Notes: generated by a model not told the origin, from the sequence alone. Shown: positions 33,239 to 42,593, counted from the stretch's first letter. The stretch: DNA of 64,000 nucleotides from Pseudothioclava sp033100795 (GCF_033100795.1 NZ_JAWLVI010000001.1:248001-312000); one strand, 5' to 3'. Numbers and translations: made by a program.

Positions 33239-34267
33239 ATGATCCATTATTTTCGCTGGCCGCTGATCTGGACGGTGCTTGGACTCGCGCTTGCTGCATG
33301 GCTGGGGTGGAGCTATTCCGGCACGCTTGGCGGCGCGCTGTCGTTCCTGTTTATCGCGGGCGTTCTGGCGGTGCTGGAGATCTCGCTCTCGTTCGATAAC
33401 GCCATCGTCAACGCCAATAAGCTTAAGACGATGGACCCTTTGTGGCAGCGCCGCTTTCTGACATGGGGGATCGTGATCGCGGTCTTCGGGATGCGTGTGC
33501 TGTTCCCGCTTTTGATCGTGGTGATCGCGGCCCATATCGGCCCGTTCGAGGCGATTGATCTGGCGGTCTCGAAGCCCGCCGAATACGCGCGGATCATCGC
33601 GGGGGCGCATGTCTCGATCGCGGGGTTTGGCGGCGCCTTCCTGATGATGGTGGCGCTGACCTATTTCATCGACGAAGGCAAGGACGTGGACTGGATCAAG
33701 GCGCTGGAGCGGCGGCTGCGCGCCTGCGCCTCGGTGCGCGGGCTGGAGGTCGCCTTTGTGCTGGCGATTGTGATGGTGTTCACCGCCGTTCTGCCCGCGC
33801 ATGAAAGTCACAGCTTCCTGTTTGCCTCGGTCGCGGGGCTGGTGACATTTCTGGGCGTCGAGGTTCTGGGCCAGATCCTTGACCGTGGCGTGCTGATGAA
33901 AGAGGCCGCGCGCGGCGGTTTCGGCGCGTTTCTCTACCTTGAGGTGCTGGATGCCTCGTTCAGCTTTGACGGGGTGATCGGGGCTTTCGCGCTGACGCCG
34001 AACCTGTTTTTGATCGCTATCGGTCTTGGCATCGGTGCCTTTTATGTGCGCGCGATGACAATCATGCTGGTCGAGCGCAACACGCTGGCCGAGTTCCGCT
34101 TTCTTGAAAACGGAGCGTTCTGGTCGATCCTGATCCTCTCGGTCGTGATGTTCGTGCAGACGCTCCAACCTGTGCACGAGCTGATTACGGGGCTTCTGGG
34201 GGCGGGGCTGATCCTGTTTGCGCTGATTTCCTCGATCCGGTTCAATCGCAAAAACAGGTGCAGCTAA
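33239..34267 (+). CDS. DUF475 / TerC-like integral membrane protein
   Basis: 342 residues from ATG at 33239, with GGAAGGGG upstream. About nine membrane segments. SFDNAIVNANKL (about residues 55-66) and, in the second half, LEVLDASFSFDGVIGAFALT are the repeated acidic membrane motifs of the TerC/DUF475 superfamily, which may bind metal ions; several TerC proteins are linked to manganese export or tellurium tolerance. The substrate of this one is not known. Whether it belongs with speB and the DUF1499 gene is uncertain (102-bp gap). Confidence 0.83.
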   Translation: MIHYFRWPLIWTVLGLALAAWLGWSYSGTLGGALSFLFIAGVLAVLEISLSFDNAIVNANKLKTMDPLWQRRFLTWGIVIAVFGMRVLFPLLIVVIAAHIGPFEAIDLAVSKPAEYARIIAGAHVSIAGFGGAFLMMVALTYFIDEGKDVDWIKALERRLRACASVRGLEVAFVLAIVMVFTAVLPAHESHSFLFASVAGLVTFLGVEVLGQILDRGVLMKEAARGGFGAFLYLEVLDASFSFDGVIGAFALTPNLFLIAIGLGIGAFYVRAMTIMLVERNTLAEFRFLENGAFWSILILSVVMFVQTLQPVHELITGLLGAGLILFALISSIRFNRKNRCS

Positions 34268-34368
34268 CCCCCCCTCGACATGAGCGTGTAGCGCGGTAAG
34301 CTGTTCATCTGATGTGAATAGTTTCCTGCCAGCATGACGGCGGGTTCGGCTGAGCGAAGAGGTGTCAG

Positions 34369-35979
34369 ATGCTGCATCAATATTCCCGCTATCTTCCTTT
34401 GGTTCTCGCGGTGCTTCTGGCGCTGATTTCCGCTGTTTGCGTGGTTTTCAGCCCCTGGTTCTGGATGGGCGTTGTGATTTTTGGCGCGCTCGGGGTCTTG
34501 GGCGTTTCCGACATGCTCCAGACGCGCCATGCGGTGTTGCGCAACTATCCGGTGCTTGGCCACATGCGCTTTCTGTTCGAGGGGATCCGCCCCGAAATCC
34601 GCCAGTATCTGATCGAAAGCGATCAGGACGAGGAACCTTTCTCGCGCGAGGAACGCTCGATCGTCTATCAGCGCGCCAAAAATGTGGAAGACGCGCGCCC
34701 CTTCGGCACGCGGCAGCGGGTGTATGACTCGGGCTATCAGTGGATCACCCATTCGGTGCAGCCCAAGCATATCACGAACCACGATTTCCGCATCACTGTG
34801 GGCGGCCCGGATTGCACGCAACCCTATGATATTTCGTTGTATAATATCTCTGCGATGAGCTTTGGCGCTCTGTCTGCAAATGCAATTTCGGCGCTCAATA
34901 TGGGCGCGGCCAAGGGTGGGTTCGCCCATGATACGGGCGAGGGGGGCGTGAGCCGCTATCACCGTCAGGGCGGCGATTTGATCTACGAGGTTGGCTCGGG
35001 CTATTTTGGCTGCCGGACCGAGGACGGGCAGTTCTCGCCCGAGAAATTTGCGCAAACCGCCAATGATCCGCAGATCAAGATGATCGAGATCAAGCTCAGC
35101 CAAGGGGCAAAGCCGGGGCATGGCGGGATGCTGCCGGGCGCCAAGGTCACGCCCGAAATTGCCGAGGCGCGGGGTGTTCCGGTGGGGACGGATTGTATTT
35201 CACCTGCGGCGCACAGCGCCTTTGATACGCCGCTTGGTCTGTGCCAGTTTATCGGCCAGCTGCGCGATCTGTCGGGCGGTAAGCCCGTGGGCTTCAAGCT
35301 TTGCGTCGGGCATCGGCGCGAATTTATGTGTATCGTCAAGGCGATGCTAGAAACCGGTATTCTGCCCGATTTCATTGTGGTGGATGGGAAAGAAGGCGGC
35401 ACGGGCGCGGCGCCCTTGGAGTTTTCGAACCACATCGGGATGCCCTTGGTCGAGGGGCTGACCTTCGTTCATAACACGCTGCGCGGCGCGGCGATCCGTG
35501 ACAAAATCCGTATCGGTGCCTCGGGCAAGCTGGTGACCGCATTCGATATTGCCCGCATCATCGCGCTTGGCGCGGATTGGGTGAACTCGGCGCGCGGGTT
35601 CATGTTCGCGATCGGCTGTATCCAGGGGCAGGCGTGCCACACCAACCGCTGCCCCGTGGGGGTCGCGACCCAAGATCCCGCCCGCCAGCGCGCGATTGTG
35701 GTCCCGGTCAAGGCCGAGCGGGTCTATAATTTCCACCGCAACACGCTAAAGGCGCTGGCCGAGATGACGGGGGCGGCGGGGCTGGACCACCCTGGCAAAT
35801 TCCTGCCCCACCACCTGCTCGTGCGCGAGAAAGACCGCGATATGGTGGTCGGCTCCGAGGTCTATCCCTATCAACCTGTCGGGTTCTTGCTGCGCGGCGA
35901 GGATGTGGGCTTCGGGTTCCTCTCGCGCTGGAACCGTGCGGGGTCTGACAGCTTTGCGCCGCCCGACGACGGGGTCTGA
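34369..35979 (+). CDS. FMN-binding glutamate synthase family protein, membrane-anchored
   Basis: 536 residues. Two N-terminal membrane segments (about 8-50) precede a complete glutamate-synthase central (FMN) domain. Visible are ISAMSFGALSANAISAL, GTGAAPLEFSNHIGMPL and an iron-sulfur-type cysteine set CIQGQACHTNRCPVG in the usual position. No glutaminase domain is present, so this is not a complete GltB. The reaction of these membrane-bound relatives is not settled; they may be glutamate synthase-like or other FMN oxidoreductases. Confidence 0.85.
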   Translation: MLHQYSRYLPLVLAVLLALISAVCVVFSPWFWMGVVIFGALGVLGVSDMLQTRHAVLRNYPVLGHMRFLFEGIRPEIRQYLIESDQDEEPFSREERSIVYQRAKNVEDARPFGTRQRVYDSGYQWITHSVQPKHITNHDFRITVGGPDCTQPYDISLYNISAMSFGALSANAISALNMGAAKGGFAHDTGEGGVSRYHRQGGDLIYEVGSGYFGCRTEDGQFSPEKFAQTANDPQIKMIEIKLSQGAKPGHGGMLPGAKVTPEIAEARGVPVGTDCISPAAHSAFDTPLGLCQFIGQLRDLSGGKPVGFKLCVGHRREFMCIVKAMLETGILPDFIVVDGKEGGTGAAPLEFSNHIGMPLVEGLTFVHNTLRGAAIRDKIRIGASGKLVTAFDIARIIALGADWVNSARGFMFAIGCIQGQACHTNRCPVGVATQDPARQRAIVVPVKAERVYNFHRNTLKALAEMTGAAGLDHPGKFLPHHLLVREKDRDMVVGSEVYPYQPVGFLLRGEDVGFGFLSRWNRAGSDSFAPPDDGV

Positions 35980-36043
35980 CGCATTGGCAGCGCGCCATTC
36001 CTGTGGCATAGCGCAGGCATCAGGCAGGTAGGAGCGTGAGATT

Positions 36044-37057
36044 ATGAAGAAGGTTCTCGTCACCGGTTCGGCCGGGTTTATCGGCTATCACCTCAGCGCG
36101 CTCTTGCTGCGCGAGGGGTTCCGGGTGCATGGCTTCGACGGGATGACCGATTATTACGATGTCTCGCTGAAACAGCGCCGTCACCAGATGCTGATGCAAT
36201 CGCCTAATTTCTCCGCGACCGAGGCGATGCTGGAGGATCTGGCCGCCTTTGACGCGATGGTCGATGAATTCGCGCCTGACATCATCGTGCACCTCGCGGC
36301 TCAGGCTGGCGTGCGCTATTCGCTGGAACAACCCCGCGCCTATATCGAGGCCAATGTGGTCGGCACCTTCAACGTGATGGAGGCCGCGCGCCGCCACGAG
36401 GTTGACCACCTTCTGATGGCCTCGACCTCGTCTGTCTACGGCGCGAACACCAAGATGCCCTATGCCGAAACCGACAAGGCCGACACGCAGCTAACCATTT
36501 ATGCTGCCACTAAAAAAGCGACCGAGGCGATGGGCCATTCCTACGCCCATCTGTGGAATATCCCCACCACGATGTTCCGCTTCTTTACCGTCTACGGGCC
36601 TTGGGGGCGCCCCGATATGGCGCTGTACAAGTTTGTCGATGCGATCCTCGAAGGGCGCCCGATCGACGTTTATAACCACGGCGATATGTTCCGCGATTTC
36701 ACCTATGTCGAAGACCTCGTGCGCGGTATTCGCCTGCTGATCGACACACCGCCCGTGCGCCCCGCCGAGGGCGAGGAGATCCCTGAAGGCGATAGCCTTT
36801 CGCCCGTCGCGCCCTACCGCGTGGTGAATATCGGCAACTCCGACAAGGTGCGGCTTCTGGATTTCGTCGATGCGATCGAGGATGCGGTCGGGGTAAAGGC
36901 CACGCGCAACTATATGGAGATGCAAAAGGGCGATGTTCCGGCAACCTGGGCGGATGCCTCGCTTCTGCAGCGCCTGACCGGCTATCGGCCGCAAACCGAT
37001 GTGCGCGACGGGATCGCCAAATTCGTCGCCTGGTTCCGCGACTATTACGGCAAGTAA
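36044..37057 (+). CDS. NAD-dependent epimerase, probably UDP-glucuronate 4-epimerase
   Basis: 337 residues. The Rossmann start VTGSAGFIGYHLS (6-18) and catalytic triad region STSSVYG plus Y-x3-K in YAATK identify an extended SDR epimerase; FTVYGPWGRPDMAL is typical of the UDP-glucuronate 4-epimerase group, which makes UDP-galacturonate for surface polysaccharides. No other polysaccharide genes are adjacent. Confidence 0.87.
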   Translation: MKKVLVTGSAGFIGYHLSALLLREGFRVHGFDGMTDYYDVSLKQRRHQMLMQSPNFSATEAMLEDLAAFDAMVDEFAPDIIVHLAAQAGVRYSLEQPRAYIEANVVGTFNVMEAARRHEVDHLLMASTSSVYGANTKMPYAETDKADTQLTIYAATKKATEAMGHSYAHLWNIPTTMFRFFTVYGPWGRPDMALYKFVDAILEGRPIDVYNHGDMFRDFTYVEDLVRGIRLLIDTPPVRPAEGEEIPEGDSLSPVAPYRVVNIGNSDKVRLLDFVDAIEDAVGVKATRNYMEMQKGDVPATWADASLLQRLTGYRPQTDVRDGIAKFVAWFRDYYGK

Positions 37058-37148
37058 CCCCCGCAGGATTGGACGCAGGCGCGTCAATGGTGTATGGCGC
37101 GCGGGCGAACAGGAAATGCCGCCCATGCGCGGCGCGAAGGGGGCTGCC

Positions 37149-38816
37149 ATGAAAGACCAGATCACGCGCAAATCCGAATTGCTGATGCCGGCGGGCTCGC
37201 TTGAACGGCTCAAGGTCGCGGTGCTTTACGGGGCGGATGCGGTCTATCTTGGCACGCCCGATATGTCGCTGCGCACCAAGTCCAAGTTCTCGCTAGAAGA
37301 TGTGAAAAAGGGCATCACATTCGCCCATGCGCATGGCGTGCGCGTCTATCTGACGCTGAACCTGTTCACCCATAACAAGGACATCGCGAAGCTGGCGGAC
37401 TACGTTGAAACGCTGCGCGACATCCGCCCCGATGGTGTGATCGTGGCTGACCCCGGCGTCTTTAACTTCCTGCGCAAGCACGCGCCCGAGCTGAACCTGC
37501 ATATCTCGACGCAGGCGAATGTCTGCTCGTGGCTGACGGTGGACTACTGGAAGGATCAGGGTGCCGAGCTGGTTGTTCTGGCGCGCGAAGTGACCTTCGC
37601 CGAGATGGCCGAAATCCGCGAGCATTGCCCGGACATTCGGCTTGAGAGCTTTGTGCATGGCGCGATGTGCATGACCTATTCGGGGCGCTGCCTGCTGTCC
37701 AATTTCATGGCCGAGCGCGGTGCGAACCAGGGCAACTGCGCCAACTCGTGCCGCTGGCAATACAAGGTGCACATGCGCCTCAAGGACGGCACGATCAAGG
37801 AACTGCCGCTGACCGAAGAAAACCTTGAACTCTTTGAATTTGTGCTCGAAGAGGGCGCCCGACCCGGCGAGCTGATGCCGATCGAGGAAGACGCGCGCGG
37901 CTCGTATATCCTGAACTCCAAGGATATGTGTCTGATGCCGAAGCTGGCCGATCTGCTGCGGATCGGGGTCGATAGCCTCAAGGTCGAGGGGCGAAACAAA
38001 AGCCCGTTCTATGTGGCGACGGTGGCGCGGGCCTATCGGCGCGCGATTGATGCATGGTATCGCGATCCGGAAAACTGGTCGGCCGAGCCGTATTTGCGTG
38101 AACTGGATGCCGTGTCGAACCGCGGCTACACTATCGCCTTCCACGAGGGGCGCTTGCAGAACTTCGCCCATAACTACGACCACACCAAGGCCATCGCGCC
38201 GTGGGAATTTGCGGGCGTGATCTCGGAAACCCGCGACGACGGCATGGTTCTGGCGCTCAAAAACCGGATGGATGCGGGCGATGTGATGGAGTTCCTGCCG
38301 CCCGATCCGAACGCCGAACCGGTGCTGCTGCGGCTTTATGAATTCTATCTTGATGGCAAACCTGAAGAAGCGCATGAAAGCGTTTTCGGCAGCCGGGGCG
38401 ACAAGATTTTCATTCCCTATTCGGCCTTTGATCGCGAAGACCCCGAGGCCGTGAAGCGCGCCTTCCCGCCCTTCACCATCGTGCGCAAAGAGGCGATGCT
38501 GGCCGAGGACGAATGGCGCCGGCTTAAGCTGGACCGCACCGCGCAGAAGATCGAGATGGGCGAAGCGGGCCGCGAAACCGCCTACCGCCGTCAGGTCGAA
38601 CAGCTGCAAGAGGCGATTGGCACCGAGGCGATGGAAACCCGCGGGCGCACCTCGCGCAAGGGCGTCGAAGGCTGCTGCGGGCGCGGCTGCAACGGCTGCC
38701 TGATGTTCTGGAACGACCCCGAATACGCCAAAGCGCGCGAGCTTCTAAGCCAAAGAAAACACGGCGAGATCCTGATGCACGACCGCGACATGCGCGAGAT
38801 CGGCGCGAAGGGGTAG
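37149..38816 (+). CDS. Peptidase U32 family protein (TrhP/YegQ-like) with C-terminal cysteine cluster
   Basis: 555 residues from ATG at 37149. The U32 core is clear: SELLMPAGSLERLKVAVLYG, GADAVYLG and the cysteine motif SGRCLLSNFMAERGANQGNC followed by ANSC (about 180-205), proposed to hold an Fe-S cluster. Studied U32 members hydroxylate uridine in tRNA (TrhP, formerly YegQ) or in rRNA (RlhA), rather than being proteases. Compared with the 453-residue YegQ it has about 100 extra residues, ending in CCGRGCNGC near residue 520. The exact substrate is uncertain. Confidence 0.88.
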   Translation: MKDQITRKSELLMPAGSLERLKVAVLYGADAVYLGTPDMSLRTKSKFSLEDVKKGITFAHAHGVRVYLTLNLFTHNKDIAKLADYVETLRDIRPDGVIVADPGVFNFLRKHAPELNLHISTQANVCSWLTVDYWKDQGAELVVLAREVTFAEMAEIREHCPDIRLESFVHGAMCMTYSGRCLLSNFMAERGANQGNCANSCRWQYKVHMRLKDGTIKELPLTEENLELFEFVLEEGARPGELMPIEEDARGSYILNSKDMCLMPKLADLLRIGVDSLKVEGRNKSPFYVATVARAYRRAIDAWYRDPENWSAEPYLRELDAVSNRGYTIAFHEGRLQNFAHNYDHTKAIAPWEFAGVISETRDDGMVLALKNRMDAGDVMEFLPPDPNAEPVLLRLYEFYLDGKPEEAHESVFGSRGDKIFIPYSAFDREDPEAVKRAFPPFTIVRKEAMLAEDEWRRLKLDRTAQKIEMGEAGRETAYRRQVEQLQEAIGTEAMETRGRTSRKGVEGCCGRGCNGCLMFWNDPEYAKARELLSQRKHGEILMHDRDMREIGAKG

Positions 38817-38944
38817 GGTGATGAACGCGAGATCGGAGGGTAAGGGCTGATAGAATAATGGCAGCTTCCCACCAATCCTGTTGAAAACGCGTGTTTGCGA
38901 GCGCAGAAACAGCTGTTCTGAATTTGGCGTAAGCGTCTTTCCTG
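38817..38944. other. Spacer between the U32 gene and the IS remnant
   Basis: 128 bp with no recognisable gene. It may hold one end of the insertion sequence, but no matching terminal repeat pair was found by eye. Confidence 0.4.
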
Positions 38945-39564
38945 TCACGCTTTTCGCGTTTGCTGCGGTGCTGGAAAGATCTTGGCCAGTTTGCGGAGGT
39001 TTTGGGCGGTTGCGGCAAGCAGAAATTCATCATTTGCACCGCATGGGCCACGTAATCGGAGGAGGCTGAGGCCGAGGATGCGTTGGGGGTGAGCAAAGAG
39101 CATCTCGACCTTTTTGCGCAGGCGCATTGAGATGACGTATTGCCTGGTCTTGGCGATGTCGCGGGCGACCTGGCGGGCAGCAGCGTGACTTTGCGGGGCA
39201 GACTTGGCAGGTGAGCTTCAGGCAACGATATTTTGCGATGCCCTTGCCCGTCGGCCCTCGGTTCGGGGCGGAATAGTTCCGGCGGAACTGCTTCAGCTCG
39301 TGTCTTTCGGGGCTGATGTATTGATCGTTTTCTGCATCCCACGCGAAGTCCGCCTATCCGACCAGAAGCATTCGGATCAGCAACTCGGGATCGACCGATG
39401 GGCGGCCGGTGTGACTGTAGAAATCAACAAGGTGGGCACGGACACTGCTCAACTCGACAAAACGGTCAATGGATCGCAGCAGGTGGCGATCCTCCAGCGA
39501 GAACTCGAAAACAGCGCCGGTTACGGTTCCTGCCTCGGCCCAGAGCTTTTAGCATCCGCGGCAT
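38945..39564 (-). pseudogene. IS1182-type transposase remnant, internally deleted and frameshifted
   Basis: Minus-strand translation in pieces gives a transposase start with DRHLLRSIDRFVELSSVRAH and FYSHTGRPSVDPELLIRMLL, then an in-frame TAG at about 39354-39356, followed at once by FAWDAENDQYISPERHELKQ (family C-terminal half), and after a frameshift RQYVISMRLRKKVEMLFAH and GPCGANDEFLLAATAQNLRK up to a stop at 38945. The middle (about residues 65-260 of a full transposase), which carries catalytic residues, is missing. A second frameshift lies near the ATG at 39564. The copy cannot be functional. Confidence 0.85.
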
Positions 39565-39606
39565 TTTTAACTCCTGCGACATAGGACCGATTGCGTCGAG
39601 CATCCG

Positions 39607-40797
39607 CTATAGGAATTCTCCGATACGCCGCTTCCGCATCAAGTCCACATGGATCAACAGCGCCATCGAGAATGGGAGGATGGCAGTTACGGCAAGCAGG
39701 GCCATCGTCGTTTCGGCACCAACCTTGTCAATGAGCAATGCCCCAAGCGTCGGGGCGGCTGCGCCAGCCAACAGCATCGGACGCGCCAAACGCCCCATCA
39801 GTGCCGCATATTGCTCTGGACCGTAAAGCGCGAGAGGAAGAGCGCCGCGCGCGATGGACCAGAGTCCATTTCCGGCCCCGTATGCGACGAGAGCGGCGGC
39901 AGCCGGAAATCCCATCTGCAGGCCCAGGAAGCCGACGAAAACGAGCATGGTCGCTGCAAGCATGGTCCATAGCGGGTGATGTCGGCCCCCTCCCATCATT
40001 TCGACGACGCGGGCACCGACTTGGGATGGCCCGATCAGAGTCCCAACCGCGATCGCTGCGACCGTGGTGTAGCCCCCGGTCGTCAGGATCGTCACCATGT
40101 GAATGGACCAGATGGTCGTAAGAAGAGTCAGCGTGACGCCTGCGATGACGATACAGAGGAACCTGATATCAGCACGGCGAACGCCAACTTCCGATTGCCG
40201 CACCGGTTCATCCGCCCTTGCTGTGTGCGCCGCGGAAGCGTGCGGCAAGGCCCACCAGCAAAGGGGCAGTGTTCCGAAGATGTGGATGCCAGCATAGACC
40301 AGACAAGTTGAGCGCCAACCGATGCTTTCGACCAGCCAAGCCGAAAGCGGCCAGCAAACGGTGCTGGCAAAGCCGCCCCAGAGGGTCAGTTGCGTGATCG
40401 CCGATCGCGCATCACGTCCATAGGCTGCACCCAGGACGGAGAAGGCGGCGTCGTAGAGCCCGGCAGCCATCCCGAAACCGAGGATGCTCCAGGCGAGCAG
40501 ATAGACCCAAGGGGCGTGCGCGATGCTGAGAAGGAACAGACCAATGGCCATGAGGGCGCAACCGAGGCTGAGGGCCGCTCTTCCGCTGCTCTGGCCGATC
40601 CAGTGGCCAACTTTTGGGGCGGCCAAGCCTGACATGAGCAAGGCAACCGATACCCCGGCAGAAATCAGGGCATGACCCCATCCGGTATCTTCTGCGATCT
40701 TACCAGCCAGAGGTGCCAGCAAGTAATAGCTGCTGCCCCAGGTAAAAATCTGGACGGTCCCGAGCGATGACACGACTTTTGCGCGTGACAGAGTCAT
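39607..40797 (-). CDS. MFS transporter of the arsenic operon
   Basis: 396 residues with about twelve membrane segments (QIFTWGSSYYLLAPLAGKIAED near the start; GFGMAAGLYDAAF in the middle). It belongs to the major facilitator superfamily. Its ATG overlaps the TGA of the arsR gene (ATGA), so it is translated with that regulator. Its place in an ars operon suggests export of arsenical or antimonial compounds, as shown for some MFS proteins in ars operons, but the substrate is inferred from context only. Confidence 0.83.
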   Translation of the reverse strand: MTLSRAKVVSSLGTVQIFTWGSSYYLLAPLAGKIAEDTGWGHALISAGVSVALLMSGLAAPKVGHWIGQSSGRAALSLGCALMAIGLFLLSIAHAPWVYLLAWSILGFGMAAGLYDAAFSVLGAAYGRDARSAITQLTLWGGFASTVCWPLSAWLVESIGWRSTCLVYAGIHIFGTLPLCWWALPHASAAHTARADEPVRQSEVGVRRADIRFLCIVIAGVTLTLLTTIWSIHMVTILTTGGYTTVAAIAVGTLIGPSQVGARVVEMMGGGRHHPLWTMLAATMLVFVGFLGLQMGFPAAAALVAYGAGNGLWSIARGALPLALYGPEQYAALMGRLARPMLLAGAAAPTLGALLIDKVGAETTMALLAVTAILPFSMALLIHVDLMRKRRIGEFL

Positions 40798-41096
40798 TTG
40801 CCTGATGCGTCCTCATCCGTGCAGCACTCGTCGACCAGGAAACCCACCAATGCCTTCATCGCAGGATATTCGGCGTGGCAGTGGAGCGTGTTACCGCTGC
40901 GCTCCTGGCGGATCAGACCGACATCAAGCAGCTTTTTCAGATGATGCGACAGGGTCGATGCCGGAAGCCCAAGAGTGTCCTGCACGCGACCAACCGGAGC
41001 GCCGCTGTCCCCGGCGTGCACGAGTGTCCGGTAGATGCGCAGACGTGTCGCGTTGCCGAGGGCGTGGAGTTGGCAGGAAGCTGTTTCGATGTTCAT
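40794..41096 (-). CDS. arsR: ArsR/SmtB-family repressor
   Basis: 100 residues from ATG at 41096; a longer frame to 41147 has no support. Winged helix with recognition helix LGLPASTLSHHLKKL (about 42-56). Possible arsenic-binding cysteines are Cys8, Cys73 and the C-terminal vicinal pair C91-C92. This is the second ArsR domain in the operon; the first is fused to ArsC. It is coupled to the MFS gene. A 9-bp inverted repeat lies just upstream. Confidence 0.9.
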   Translation of the reverse strand: MNIETASCQLHALGNATRLRIYRTLVHAGDSGAPVGRVQDTLGLPASTLSHHLKKLLDVGLIRQERSGNTLHCHAEYPAMKALVGFLVDECCTDEDASGK

Positions 41097-41098
41097 GG

Positions 41099-41140
41099 AA
41101 ATAGATGCGCGCCAAATCTCATGGGCGTCAACATCTATTT
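41099..41140. promoter_or_regulatory. Inverted repeat upstream of the second arsR
   Basis: AAATAGATG (41099-41107) and CATCTATTT (41132-41140) are perfect 9-bp arms 24 bp apart, directly upstream of the arsR start. The arrangement could bind an ArsR dimer pair or form a hairpin between the dead gene and arsR. Confidence 0.45.
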
Positions 41141-41154
41141 CTGCCACCGTCGCA

Positions 41155-41537
41155 TTAGATTGTCTTGGGGTTCACCTGTGCCGACAGTTCGGGATGACTT
41201 TCTTTCTGCTCGGAATAGCGGTCGACCAGATGATTGCGGATGTCGCGCGTCAGAAGGGTGAACTTCACCAGCTCTTCCATCACGTCGACGATGCGGTCGT
41301 AATAGGGCGAGGGTTTCATCCGCCCGTTCTCTTCGAATTCGTTCCAAGCCTTGGCAACCGAGGACTGGTTCGGAATGGCGAGCAGCCCTGCCGCAGCGAA
41401 TGGCGCCAGGAGTTGAGGGCGCGTCCAACCTTCTTTCAGATATTCGATGACGACCGGCTCTTCGCCTGTCGCCCGAAAAAATGCCAGGACATTGCGGGAT
41501 GTGCCCAGTCCGGATTGTGAGGGATGGCGATGCTCAT
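41155..41537 (-). pseudogene. Chimeric remnant: start of arsC fused to end of arsH
   Basis: The ATG at 41537 overlaps the ACR3 stop (ATGA), as for an intact operon gene, and begins MSIAIPHNPD like glutaredoxin-type ArsC. After Asp, the expected TGC-GGC (catalytic Cys-Gly) reads TG-GGC: one base is gone between 41505 and 41506, and the original frame ends soon after. In the shifted frame arsC continues (GTSRNVLAFFRATGEEPVVI, EYLKEGWTRPQLLAPFAAAG) and then joins, near 41390, to the C-terminal part of arsH (IPNQSSVAKAWNEFEENGRM, YYDRIVDVMEELVKFTLLTR) up to TAA at 41155. Neither enzyme can be made. Confidence 0.85.
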
Positions 41538-42553
41538 GCCGCAGAGGCGGGAAAGTGCGCGCGGGTGCGGTTGGCGAAGGCCACGAGCGACAGCATGACG
41601 GGCACCTCGACCAAGACGCCGACCACCGTGGCCAGCGCCGCGCCGGAGTTCAGGCCGAAAAGCGAGATGGCAACGGCAACCGCCAGCTCGAAGAAATTCG
41701 ACGTCCCGATCAGGGCGCAGGGCGCGGCGATCCGGTGCGGCACCTTGAGAGCGAAGGCCGCCCCGTAGGCCAGGGCGAAGATGCCGTAGCTCTGAATGAT
41801 GATCGGCACCGCGATCAGCAGGATCACCGTCGGCTTGGCGAGGATCGTTTCCCCCTGAAGCCCGAAGAGGATGGCGACGGTTGCGATCAATCCGACCACG
41901 GACCAAGGCTTCACGCGGGCCGAGAACGCATCGATCGCCGCTTTGGAACCAAGCTTGCGGCGGGTGATCAGACCGGCTGCGAGCGGCAGGACGACATAGA
42001 GTATGGTGGCCAGCACCAGCGTTTCCCAGGGCACTGAGAGGTCCGTCACGCCCAGAAGAAAGACCACGATCGGCGCGAAGGCCACGACCATGACCAGATC
42101 ATTCACCGAGACCTGCACCAGCGTGTAGGTGGCATCGCCCTTGGTAAGTTGCGACCAGACGAAGACCATCGCCGTGCAGGGCGCTGCGCCCAGCAGGATC
42201 AGCCCTGCCGTATATTGAGCGGCATCCTCGGGTGAGATCAGCGGCGCGAAGACATGGTCGAAGAACAGAACGGCAAGAAGCGCCATGGTGAAGGGCTTGA
42301 TCAGCCAGTTCACCGCCAGCGTCACCAGGAGCCCCTTTGGCTGGCGCGCGACACCGGCCACCGCGCCGAAGTCCACGCCGACCATCATCGGGTAGACCAT
42401 GGCCCAGATCAGTACCGCCACGACGAGGTTCACGCTCGCGACCTCGGTCGCAGCAATGGCCTGCACCAGCCAGGGTGCGCTCTGGCCGATCAGGACGCCG
42501 GCAATCATTGCCAGCCCGACCCAGACGGTCAGGTAGCGTTCGAAAATACTCAT
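41534..42553 (-). CDS. acr3: ACR3-family arsenite efflux permease
   Basis: 339 residues from ATG at 42553 (GAGGCG upstream), ten membrane segments. The conserved essential residues of ACR3 are present: Cys126 in LGAAPCTAMVFVWS and Glu289 in GTSNFFELAVA, with another conserved Cys at 279. It extrudes As(III) using the proton gradient. It lies 40 bp downstream of the ArsR-ArsC fusion gene and formerly fed into arsC, so the pump and the reductase are made from one transcript. It is often annotated arsB, though it is unrelated to ArsB proper. Confidence 0.95.
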   Translation of the reverse strand: MSIFERYLTVWVGLAMIAGVLIGQSAPWLVQAIAATEVASVNLVVAVLIWAMVYPMMVGVDFGAVAGVARQPKGLLVTLAVNWLIKPFTMALLAVLFFDHVFAPLISPEDAAQYTAGLILLGAAPCTAMVFVWSQLTKGDATYTLVQVSVNDLVMVVAFAPIVVFLLGVTDLSVPWETLVLATILYVVLPLAAGLITRRKLGSKAAIDAFSARVKPWSVVGLIATVAILFGLQGETILAKPTVILLIAVPIIIQSYGIFALAYGAAFALKVPHRIAAPCALIGTSNFFELAVAVAISLFGLNSGAALATVVGVLVEVPVMLSLVAFANRTRAHFPASAA

Positions 42554-42593
42554 GTAGTCGCCTCGTTTGTCTGATCGGTCAGGCGCCCCGAGG

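Noticed and set aside
39204..39584. Plus-strand 126-residue frame in the IS remnant
   Set aside because: Antisense to the transposase fragments, which give convincing family sequence on the minus strand.
41135..41428. 97-residue minus-strand frame in the ars operon
   Set aside because: It is in the wrong frame; the frame beside it reads as arsC and arsH pieces.
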